Assembly: GCA_900553145.1 (NCBI GenBank)
Contig: USCL01000145.1
Location: forward strand, 1-9,302
Length of the DNA stretch: 9,302 bases
Direction: 5' to 3'
Source of the DNA: an uncultured Desulfovibrio sp.
GTDB taxonomy: Bacteria; Desulfobacterota; Desulfovibrionia; Desulfovibrionales; Desulfovibrionaceae
Shown here: in pieces, positions 1-5,852 of the stretch
Position numbering within the stretch: the stretch's first letter is position 1
How the letters are laid out: each line of letters starts with the position of its first letter
Translations under genes and position numbers: made by a program
The notes under the pieces: generated by a model
Told to the model about the DNA's origin: nothing
Database searches by the model: none
What the model saw: the letters and a program-made list of their open reading frames with translations, nothing else

Positions 1-1716
1 CTGCTTTTCGAGCAACTTGCGCTTACGGGTGATGTCGCCGCCGTAGCACTTGGCGGTTACGTTCTTGCGGAGAGCCGAAATGGTTTCGCGGGCGATGACC
101 TTCTGGCCGATGGCGGCCTGAATCGCCACTTCGAACATCTGGCGCGGGATGGTGCGCTTGAGCTTGAGGGCCAGCGCGCGGCCGTAGGAGTAGGACTTGT
201 CCTTGTGCACGATGACCGCGAGGGCGTCCACGGCTTCGCCGTTCAGGAGGATGTCCAGACGCACGAGGTTTGAGGCCCGGTAGTCCACCACCTCGTAATC
301 CATCGAAGCGTAGCCGCGCGTGGCGGATTTCAGGCGGTCGAAGAAGTCGAACACGATTTCCGCGAAAGGCAGCTCATAGGTGATGACCACGCGGTTCTGG
401 GCCAGATAGCCCATGTTCTTCTGGATGCCGCGCTTTTCCTCGCAGAGCTTCATCACGTTGCCCACGTATTCGCTCGGCACGTGGATATCGATGCGGACGT
501 AGGGTTCGTAGAGGTTGGTGATGCGGGCGGGATCGGGGAGTTTCGACGGGTTGTCGATTTCCGTGGTCTTGCCGTCCGTCGTCTCCACCCGGTAGATGAC
601 CGAGGGGGCCGTGGCGATGAGGTCCACCTGAAATTCGCGTTCGAGGCGTTCCTGAATGATTTCCATGTGCAGGAGGCCGAGGAAGCCGCAGCGGAAGCCG
701 AAGCCGAGGGCCTGCGAGGTTTCCGGCTCCCACGAGAAGGCCGCGTCGTTGAGCTGGAGCTTTTCCAGCGCGAACTTGAGCTGCTCATAGTCGCTCGGGT
801 CGGACGGGTAGAGGCCGCAGAAGACCACCGCCTTCACTTCCTTGAAGCCGGGCACGGCCTCGGCGCAGGGGCGTTCCGCCAGCGTGATGGTGTCGCCGAC
901 CTTGGCGTCGCCCAGTTCCTTGATGTTGCCGCAGAGGAAGCCCACTTCGCCGGCGGAGAGCTGATCCATGTCGCGGGCTTCGGGCGAGAACACGCCGAGC
1001 CGGATGACTTCGTAGGCCTTTTTCGTGGCGAACAGTTCGATCTTGTCGCCTTTGCGGAGCGTCCCGTCCATGATGCGGAACATGACCACGACGCCCTGAT
1101 ACGAGTCATACCACGAATCGAAGATGAGCGCCTTGAGCGGCGCGTTGGGGTTGCCTTCGGGCGCGGGCAGGCGTTCCACGATGGCTTCAAGCACGTCGTG
1201 CACGCCTTCGCCGGTCTTGGCGCTGACGGGCAGGGCCTTGGAGCAGTCCAGCCCGATGTCCTCTTCGATTTCCGACTTCACGCGGTCCACGTCTGAGCTC
1301 GGGAGGTCGATCTTGTTGAGGACCGGGATGATCTCGTGGTTGTGGTCAAGGGCGAGGTAGACGTTGGCGAGCGTCTGCGCCTCCACGCCCTGCGTGGCGT
1401 CCACCACCAGCAGCGCGCCTTCGCAGGCCGCCAGCGAACGGGAGACTTCATAGTTGAAGTCCACGTGGCCGGGCGTGTCGATGAGGTTCAGCAGGTACTG
1501 CTTGCCGCTTTTCGCCTTGTAGGGGATGCGGACGGACTGCGCCTTGATGGTGATGCCGCGCTCGCGCTCGATGTCCATGCGGTCAAGGTACTGGTCGCGC
1601 TTTTCGCGATCCGATACCAGCCCCGTGATCTCGAGGATACGGTCGGCGAGCGTCGACTTGCCGTGGTCGATATGGGCGATGATGCTGAAATTGCGGATAT
1701 GTTCCTGTACGGGCAT
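1..1716 (-). CDS. lepA: Elongation factor 4 (LepA), 3' end cut by window edge
   Basis: Ribosome-associated translational GTPase that back-translocates or remodels stalled elongating ribosomes; cytosolic and partly membrane-associated in the family. My translation of this strand starts MPVQEHIRNFSIIAHIDHGK. It shows G1 AHIDHGKST (residues 14-22), G2 RGITI (53-57), G3 DTPGH (80-84) and G4 NKID (134-137). The LepA-typical C-terminal region is also there, ending at the window edge in CYGGDITRKRKLLEKQ. No stop interrupts the 572 codons present. The family is about 600 residues, so roughly 28 are missing beyond position 1. The ATG at 1716 matches the family N-terminus and has an AAGGA-type ribosome binding site at 1726-1731. 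It appears to be its own transcription unit, separated from the upstream importer operon by 395 bp of hairpin-rich DNA. Identity is very secure. Confidence 0.97.
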   Translation of the reverse strand, partial: MPVQEHIRNFSIIAHIDHGKSTLADRILEITGLVSDREKRDQYLDRMDIERERGITIKAQSVRIPYKAKSGKQYLLNLIDTPGHVDFNYEVSRSLAACEGALLVVDATQGVEAQTLANVYLALDHNHEIIPVLNKIDLPSSDVDRVKSEIEEDIGLDCSKALPVSAKTGEGVHDVLEAIVERLPAPEGNPNAPLKALIFDSWYDSYQGVVVMFRIMDGTLRKGDKIELFATKKAYEVIRLGVFSPEARDMDQLSAGEVGFLCGNIKELGDAKVGDTITLAERPCAEAVPGFKEVKAVVFCGLYPSDPSDYEQLKFALEKLQLNDAAFSWEPETSQALGFGFRCGFLGLLHMEIIQERLEREFQVDLIATAPSVIYRVETTDGKTTEIDNPSKLPDPARITNLYEPYVRIDIHVPSEYVGNVMKLCEEKRGIQKNMGYLAQNRVVITYELPFAEIVFDFFDRLKSATRGYASMDYEVVDYRASNLVRLDILLNGEAVDALAVIVHKDKSYSYGRALALKLKRTIPRQMFEVAIQAAIGQKVIARETISALRKNVTAKCYGGDITRKRKLLEKQ

Positions 1717-1747
1717 TGAAGCATGTCCTTTTTTCGAGAATGGGTAG

Positions 1748-1844
1748 TGCCTCCGGCGGTAAGGTGCGAGCCGCACTGGCGGGGCTGCCGCCCCTTGACC
1801 TTGCCTGGAGGAAATGATTCCCCCCCAAACCCCCTCGGTTATGG
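1748..1844 (+). repeat. Dispersed intergenic repeat, copy A
   Basis: Begins TGCCTCCGGCGG and ends CCCCCTCGGTTATGG. It aligns with 7778-7861, sharing the start block, a central GGGGCT-CCGCCCC-TTGACC block, a stretch around ATTCCCCCC, and the ending CCCCCTCGGT-ATGG. This copy carries about 18 extra bases after the start block, which contain a small hairpin (GTGCG / CGCAC). It lies upstream of lepA, in the opposite orientation to that gene's reading direction. The pattern resembles REP-like or palindromic intergenic elements; no protein-coding capacity. Confidence 0.65.
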
Positions 1845-1863
1845 AAACGCGAGAGGTTGGGGC

Positions 1864-1891
1864 TTTATGTCGGTTATGTCGTTTTCTTCAA
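1864..1891 (-). promoter_or_regulatory. Weak candidate lepA promoter
   Basis: On the minus strand, TTGAAG (1891-1886) and CATAAA (1869-1864) are separated by 16 bases, each matching the sigma70 consensus at four of six positions. It lies in the AT-richest part of the lepA upstream region, about 150 bp before the start codon. If it is used, the transcript leader would run through repeat copy A. The match is poor and this is a guess. Confidence 0.25.
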
Positions 1892-1894
1892 AAC

Positions 1895-1923
1895 CAGAAT
1901 AAACGGCAACGCCGTTTATTCTG
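1895..1923. repeat. Perfect 13 bp inverted repeat (AT-richer hairpin)
   Basis: Left arm CAGAATAAACGGC (1895-1907), loop AAC, right arm GCCGTTTATTCTG (1911-1923), with no mismatch. On the minus strand it is followed by GGTTTTG, a short and imperfect T run, so it could end the importer transcript coming from 2112. It could equally be a protein-binding palindrome upstream of lepA. It is clearly less GC-rich than the neighbouring hairpins. Confidence 0.6.
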
Positions 1924-2072
1924 TCGGTAATGGAAACTGGTTGTGGCGTTTCCGTTTACGCCGGGGTCCGGGGGGACCGACCCGGAGGGCGGCCCCACAG
2001 GGGGTGTGCCGTTGGGTGCCTCTTCGAGCCCTACGGGCATCGAGGGTAGCGCGGTTCTCCCCCCGGCGGAGT

Positions 2073-2111
2073 CTGAGGCGGAGCCTCAGCGGGTGCAGGG
2101 CGGCGCCCTGC
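2073..2111 (-). terminator. Tandem 7 bp hairpins directly after the permease B stop
   Basis: Two perfect hairpins follow one another: CTGAGGC / GCCTCAG (2073-2079, 2083-2089, loop GGA on the plus strand) and GCAGGGC / GCCCTGC (2095-2101, 2105-2111, loop GGC). The second touches the stop codon of permease B at 2112. No T tract follows in the minus direction, so classical intrinsic termination is doubtful. They may protect the 3' end of the importer mRNA or assist Rho-dependent termination. Confidence 0.4.
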
Positions 2112-2786
2112 TTACTTCTTCCCGAAGCCGGGAATGGCGAATTTGCGTTCGAGCTTCTGGAGGAACCACGTGGCGAAGGATACGAGGACGAGGTAATAGA
2201 CGCCCGCCACGATATAGACTTCCGTGGGCCGGAACGAACGCGAAACAAGCACCTTGGCCTCGCCGGTGAGCTCAATGCAGGTGATGATGTAGGCGAGGGA
2301 GGAGTACTTGATCAGGTAAATGATTTCGTTGCCGCAGCCGGGCAGGGCGCGCCGGGCCGCCTGCGGGATGACCACCCAGAGGATGGTCTGCAGCTTGGTG
2401 AACCCGAGGGCGTAGGCCGCCTTGATCTGCCCCTGCCGGATGGAGAGCAGCGCGCCGCGGACGTATTCCGACTGGTACGCGCCCGTGCAGAGGATGAAGC
2501 CGAGCACCGAGGCCGGGTAGGGCTCAAGGTAGATGCCGATGTTGGGCAGGCCGAAATACAGGATCATGAGCTGCACCACGAGCGGCACGCCGCGGAAGAT
2601 GGTGGTGAAGCCGTTCCCGAGGCTGCGGAGCCACTTGGGGCCGAAGACGCGGGCGACGCCGGTGAGGACGCCGAGCACGAACCCGATGGTCGCGGAGGGC
2701 ACGATCAGGGCGACGGACATGACGAGCCCCCGGTTGAGCGCGGGGACGACCGTCTGGAAGATGAAGTCGGGATCAAGCCACTGCAT
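2112..2786 (-). CDS. Polar amino acid ABC transporter permease B (HisM/GlnP type)
   Basis: Inner-membrane subunit of a polar amino acid importer; 224 residues, the usual size for the His/Glu/Gln/Arg/opine permease family. Hydrophobic spans are visible at about residues 21-45, 60-80, 92-105, 160-172 and 188-209. The EAA-type coupling loop that docks on the ATPase is at 118-153, with AAYALGF (123-129) and IPQAARRALPG (140-150). It ends in the typical KLERKFAIPGFG. The start at 2786 lies 3 bp after the ATPase stop, and its AAGGA ribosome binding site lies within the last ATPase codons, suggesting translational coupling. It presumably pairs with permease A as a heterodimer. Substrate is unknown. 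Confidence 0.93.
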   Translation of the reverse strand: MQWLDPDFIFQTVVPALNRGLVMSVALIVPSATIGFVLGVLTGVARVFGPKWLRSLGNGFTTIFRGVPLVVQLMILYFGLPNIGIYLEPYPASVLGFILCTGAYQSEYVRGALLSIRQGQIKAAYALGFTKLQTILWVVIPQAARRALPGCGNEIIYLIKYSSLAYIITCIELTGEAKVLVSRSFRPTEVYIVAGVYYLVLVSFATWFLQKLERKFAIPGFGKK

Positions 2787-2789
2787 CGT

Positions 2790-3656
2790 CTAATCCTTTT
2801 TCGGGGCGTCGGGGATCATGGACGATTCGTTGCCGTCGTCGGTGATGTCATGGGACAGGTCGCCGGTGAGGAGCTCGCTGACCGTGGGTCCGTCGGCCCT
2901 TTCCGTGCCGCGCATGTCGAACAGCTTGCCGCAGAAGTCGCTGGTGCGCGTGCCGGAGCCGGGGGCCAGCAGCACGTCGGGCGCGCCCTGTTCGATGATC
3001 TTGCCCTGCTCCATGAACAGGATGTCCGTGGCGAGGGCGCGGGCGAAGTCCATCTGGTGCGTGGCCATGATCATGGTCATGCCGCCGTCCGCGAGGTCGC
3101 GGATGACCGAGAGCACTTCGCCGACGAGTTCGGGGTCGAGGGCGGAGGTGGGCTCGTCGAGGAGCATGACCTTGGGGTCCATGGCGAGGGCGCGGGCGAT
3201 GGCCACGCGCTGCTTCTGCCCGCCGGAAAGCTGGGCGGGGTAGAGCGCGGCGCGCTTGGCGAGGCCCACGCGGCTGAGTTCGGTCAGGGCGCGGTTGCGG
3301 GCTTCCGACTTGGTGCAGCCCATGACCTTGCGCAGGGCGATGGAGACGTTCTCTTCGGCGGTAAGGTGGTCGAACAGGTTGAAATCCTGAAAGATCATGC
3401 CGACCTGCTGCCGCAGGGCGCACAACTCCTTGGTGTCGCGGGCGTTGACCTTTTTTTCTTCAAGCCAGATGTCGCCGGAGTCCGGGGGCAGGAGGTAGTT
3501 GAGGCACTGGAGGAAGGTGCTCTTGCCCGCGCCGGAAGGGCCGATGACCACTTTCACGTCGCCTTTGTGCACATCGAGGGACACGTCGTTGAGGATCGTT
3601 TTGCCGCCGAGTTTCTTGACGATGTTGGTGGCGCGCAGGATGGGGGTGGTGTTCAT
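2790..3656 (-). CDS. Polar amino acid ABC transporter ATPase with C-terminal tail
   Basis: Cytoplasmic ATP-hydrolysing subunit of the importer, GlnQ/HisP family, 288 residues from the ATG at 3656. Motifs are Walker A GPSGAGKST (39-47), Q-loop FQD (Gln90), signature LSGGQKQR (143-150), Walker B VMLLDEP (163-169), D-loop SALD (171-174) and switch His200 (MATHQMD). Two features are unusual. The position where the A-loop aromatic residue normally stacks on adenine appears to be Leu16 (VKKLGGKT). The protein also runs about 45 residues past the usual family end near residue 242, in a polar, acidic tail ending DAPKKD. An in-frame ATG at 3671 would overlap the permease A stop but has no ribosome binding site. 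The start at 3656 is preceded by GAGG nine bases upstream and leaves 11 bp after permease A. Family assignment is secure; the tail's role is unknown. Confidence 0.93.
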   Translation of the reverse strand: MNTTPILRATNIVKKLGGKTILNDVSLDVHKGDVKVVIGPSGAGKSTFLQCLNYLLPPDSGDIWLEEKKVNARDTKELCALRQQVGMIFQDFNLFDHLTAEENVSIALRKVMGCTKSEARNRALTELSRVGLAKRAALYPAQLSGGQKQRVAIARALAMDPKVMLLDEPTSALDPELVGEVLSVIRDLADGGMTMIMATHQMDFARALATDILFMEQGKIIEQGAPDVLLAPGSGTRTSDFCGKLFDMRGTERADGPTVSELLTGDLSHDITDDGNESSMIPDAPKKD

Positions 3657-3667
3657 GGTGACGTGCC

Positions 3668-4357
3668 TCACATGGAGCCGCTGACGGCGTAACCGGGAAT
3701 ATGAACCTTGCGTTCCAGCATGCGCAGGAGGTGCACGCCCACAAGGGTGATGCCGAAGTACAACAGGCCTGCCGTGATGTAGAGGGGCAGGTGCTCATAG
3801 GTCCGCGAGGCCACGAAATGGGTGCGGGCCATGATTTCCGGGGTCCCGAGGACGAAGCACAGGGCCGAGTCCTTGAGCAGGATGGAAAATTCGTTGGACC
3901 AGCCGGGGATGGACAGGCGCAGGGCCTGCGGAAGGACGATATGCCGGATGGCTTGGCCGTCGTTCATGCCGAGGGCGCGGGCCGCGCGGAACTGGCCTAC
4001 CGGGAGCGTCTCGATGGAGCCGCGGAAAATCTGGGACTGGTAGGCCGCGCTCGCCATGCCGAGCACGAGGCAGGACGCCGTGATGGTGGACAAGTTCAGG
4101 CCGATGACCTCGAACAGCCCGAAATAGAAGAGGAACAGCAGGAGCAGGATGGGCATTCCCCGGAAAAACCATACGTAGACGCCGATAAGGCGGCGGATGA
4201 AGGTCGGGCCGTACACTTGCAGCACGGCAAGGGGGAGGCCGATGCAGAACCCGAGCGCCAGAGACCCGATGACGGTGATGAGGGTTACGACGCTGCCCTG
4301 AAGGATATAGGGCAAGGCGTTGAGAATAACCGGGATTTTGTCCACTATGTCCAGCAT
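3668..4357 (-). CDS. Polar amino acid ABC transporter permease A (HisQ/GlnP type)
   Basis: Second integral membrane subunit of the importer, 229 residues. Hydrophobic spans are at about 11-47, 58-86, 90-106, 160-172 and 190-212. The EAA coupling loop is at 121-156, with AARALGM (125-131) and LPQALRLSIPG (142-152). The WFFRGMPILLLLFLFYFGL stretch (63-81) is typical of the family. It is clearly diverged from permease B, consistent with a heterodimeric channel. The ATG at 4357 has a modest GTGAG ribosome binding site. It is the first gene after a 254 bp spacer that separates it from the binding protein, and its stop is 11 bp before the ATPase start. Confidence 0.93.
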   Translation of the reverse strand: MLDIVDKIPVILNALPYILQGSVVTLITVIGSLALGFCIGLPLAVLQVYGPTFIRRLIGVYVWFFRGMPILLLLFLFYFGLFEVIGLNLSTITASCLVLGMASAAYQSQIFRGSIETLPVGQFRAARALGMNDGQAIRHIVLPQALRLSIPGWSNEFSILLKDSALCFVLGTPEIMARTHFVASRTYEHLPLYITAGLLYFGITLVGVHLLRMLERKVHIPGYAVSGSM

Positions 4358-4611
4358 CGCGACTCACGGAATGGGGTTTGAGGATTGACTGCGCGGGGCC
4401 GCCGCCGGCTTCCGCGCCCGGAATCGGAGGGCCTGAGGCGGATGCCGGAAAGCGCGCCCGATCGGTGAAAAGCGTTCCAGCATACGCCAGTCTTCCCAAA
4501 GAGGGAAGCCCTGACAACAAGGCGGCGACGGCGGGGGTTGGCCGCGTCGCCGGTCTTGCACAAGCGCGTGGAAAACGCCGGAGACCGTGCGGCCTCCGGC
4601 GGGAGCGTCAT
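4358..4611. other. 254 bp spacer between binding protein and permease A
   Basis: No gene supported. It contains a terminator-like hairpin next to the binding-protein stop (4571-4601) and a 6 bp hairpin CTTCCC / GGGAAG (4492-4497, 4503-4508). I see no strong promoter; a TATGCT element on the minus strand near 4480 lacks a -35 partner. Permease A is therefore most simply read from transcripts that pass the hairpin. Confidence 0.6.
4571..4601 (-). terminator. Terminator/attenuator after the binding-protein gene
   Basis: Read on the minus strand, just after the binding-protein stop codon, a perfect 8 bp stem CGCCGGAG / CTCCGGCG (plus coordinates 4576-4583 and 4594-4601) with a 10-base loop is followed by TTTTC. 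The T run is short, so leaky termination is plausible. In binding-protein-dependent importers such hairpins commonly raise the binding protein above the membrane subunits. That role here is inferred. Confidence 0.55.
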
Positions 4612-5358
4612 TTACTTGAGGTACTTGTCCTGCAGTTCCTTCCAGTAGGGATCGGCCTTGAGGAGCTTGTAGCCTTCGTTGACGAGCTTCATGGTTTCGG
4701 CGTCGTCCTTGCGGATGGCCACGCCGAACTCGTCGGAGCCGAACACGCCCACTTCCTGCACGGGCTTGCCCTTGCGCATGGCGTCTTCGGCGGGGGCGGC
4801 GTCAAGGCCGATGGCGTCGATGCGGCCGTTCAGGAGGTCTTCGATGGCCATGGGGCCGGAATCATAGAAGCGCAGCTGATAGTTGTACTTCTTTTCGGCC
4901 TGCGCCTTCTGGAGCATTTCGTGCTCGTTGGTGCCGCGCTGGACGCCGAGCTTGATCTTGCCGTTGTAGATCTGATCTTCGGTGACCTTGGAGCCCTTCT
5001 TGGTGATGAAAATCTTGCGGATGGTCCAGTAGGGATCGGAGAAATCCGCCTGCGCCTTGCGTTCGGGGCTGATGCTCATGCCGGAGCAGACCATGTCGAT
5101 CTTCTTGGCGAGCAGGGCGGGGATGATGCCGTCCCAGTCCATCGGCTTGTGTTCCACGGTAAAGCCCATCTTCTTGGCGATCCAGTTCATGGAATCGACG
5201 TCGAAGCCGGCGGGCTTGCCGGTTTCGTCCACATAGGCGAACGGCGGATAGTTGGCGTCGATGCCGTTGATGAGGTGCTTGCCGGCGGCCATGGCCGGGG
5301 TGGCAAGGGTGATGGAGAGCAGCAGGGCTCCGAGCCAGCGAAGAGCGTTCCCTTTCAT
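4612..5358 (-). CDS. Periplasmic polar amino acid binding protein
   Basis: Captures the amino acid in the periplasm and delivers it to the permease pair; family 3 solute-binding protein (SBP_bac_3 / PBP type 2), 248 residues, normal length. An N-terminal signal peptide (about 1-24) has a basic start, a leucine-rich core and an AMA cleavage site before Ala25. No lipobox cysteine is seen, so it should be soluble. Lobe features include IDANYPPF (33-40), GFDVD (51-55), MSISPERK (94-101, with Arg100 at the place of the arginine that holds the ligand carboxylate in LAO/HisJ-type proteins), DFSDPYW (105-111), GVQRGT (138-143) and the RIDAIGLD segment (179-186). The ATG at 5358 has GTGAGG close upstream; longer in-frame starts would bury the signal peptide. 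It is divergent from speA. The ligand could be arginine, lysine, histidine, glutamine or another polar amino acid. Confidence 0.93.
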   Translation of the reverse strand: MKGNALRWLGALLLSITLATPAMAAGKHLINGIDANYPPFAYVDETGKPAGFDVDSMNWIAKKMGFTVEHKPMDWDGIIPALLAKKIDMVCSGMSISPERKAQADFSDPYWTIRKIFITKKGSKVTEDQIYNGKIKLGVQRGTNEHEMLQKAQAEKKYNYQLRFYDSGPMAIEDLLNGRIDAIGLDAAPAEDAMRKGKPVQEVGVFGSDEFGVAIRKDDAETMKLVNEGYKLLKADPYWKELQDKYLK

Positions 5359-5592
5359 TTTTTCCTCACTGAAGGTTGGGCGTGGTCGAACTTGCACCGA
5401 AAACCGGACAGGAAAACACAAGGCCGTTCCGGAAGCGGCCGGCGCGGAAGTCCGGCTGATTCCAAACCTTTCTCCTAGCACAGATATTTTTGCCGCGCAA
5501 TCATGCCGCACCCCGGCGGGCCCCCTCGGGCGGAGGGGCGGAAGGCCTTGCGGGAACGCGCCGTGCCGCATGCGGTTTTGGGCTGTGGCTTG

Positions 5593-5622
5593 TTGACAAT
5601 ATTGTCTTTTTGAAGGTATATT
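5593..5622 (+). promoter_or_regulatory. Sigma70-type promoter of speA
   Basis: TTGACA (5593-5598, full consensus) and TATATT (5617-5622, five of six) are separated by 18 bases, in a local AT-rich patch inside GC-rich DNA. Transcription would start near 5629, giving a leader of roughly 225 bases before the GTG of speA. It is the best promoter match I found by eye in the window. Confidence 0.65.
5595..5606. promoter_or_regulatory. Candidate operator: perfect 12 bp palindrome on the -35 box
   Basis: GACAATATTGTC is a perfect palindrome overlapping the last four bases of the speA -35 element and the start of the spacer. A dimeric regulator bound here would block RNA polymerase. I cannot match it to a named regulator; it is not an ArgR-like box by inspection. 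A 12 bp palindrome in an AT-rich patch could also be chance. Confidence 0.35.
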
Positions 5623-5852
5623 TTACGCCGTATTCGACTGTTTTTCGTACGCGCAGGCCGCCCCGGTTCCCCCGGATTTTCTCCCGAGGAACGGGGCGTT
5701 CTTCCTTCCCGGGCCTATCGTTTGCCAAACGGCGCGGAAATGTCACCCCGCAGCCGCAGAGCCGGCGTAGGCTTGGAGCGCGTCCCGGGGGCTGTGTTAC
5801 GGGGCCGGGGCCCCGCGCCTGTTCAACCGATTACCTTGAGAGGTTCCGTTAC
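5623..5852 (+). promoter_or_regulatory. Long structured 5' leader of speA
   Basis: Between the promoter and the GTG start there are a 10 bp stem with one bulged base (5660-5670 with 5688-5697, loop of 17), a small CGTTT / AAACG hairpin near 5718-5730 and a GGGGCC-GG-GGCCCC hairpin near 5804-5817. The last lies about 20 bases before the GAGAGG ribosome binding site. The leader matches no riboswitch class I can recognise. The structures may only reflect high GC content. Confidence 0.35.

Larger units (their letters stand above)
1717..2111. other. Gene-free, hairpin-rich intergenic region between permease B and lepA
   Basis: No credible gene; the open frames here are GC-rich shadows without family resemblance. 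From low to high coordinate it holds the lepA ribosome binding site, a dispersed repeat copy (1748-1844), a weak minus-strand promoter candidate (1864-1891), a 13 bp perfect inverted repeat (1895-1923), and a run of short-loop hairpins: 1945-1962, 1965-1978, 2028-2038, 2073-2089 and 2095-2111. The last abuts the stop codon of permease B. Both flanking genes are on the minus strand, so it must hold the end of the importer transcript and the start of the lepA transcript. Confidence 0.8.
5359..5852. other. Divergent regulatory region between the importer and speA
   Basis: 494 bp without a supported gene. Toward the importer (minus strand) I find the binding-protein ribosome binding site (5364-5367) but no good promoter; TTGCGC then TAGGAG after 17 bases around 5475-5500 is only a weak possibility. 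A bulged hairpin lies at 5520-5539. Toward speA there is a sigma70-like promoter (5593-5622) overlapped by a palindrome, then a leader of about 220 bases with several hairpins and the speA ribosome binding site (5838-5843). Confidence 0.7.

Noticed and set aside
3657..3671. ATPase start at 3671, overlapping the permease A stop
   Set aside because: The overlap is attractive, but no ribosome binding site precedes it. The ATG at 3656 has GAGG at good spacing and fits the family N-terminus.
1857..3692. Plus-strand open frame of 611 codons over the importer genes and the spacer
   Set aside because: It runs antisense through two well-supported genes, its start lies in repeat DNA, and the composition (Gly/Glu/Asp/Val-rich) is typical of antisense shadows.
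5359..5571. Longer N-terminus for the binding protein
   Set aside because: An earlier in-frame start would place 71 unrelated residues before a textbook signal peptide. The ATG at 5358 has a close GAGG ribosome binding site.
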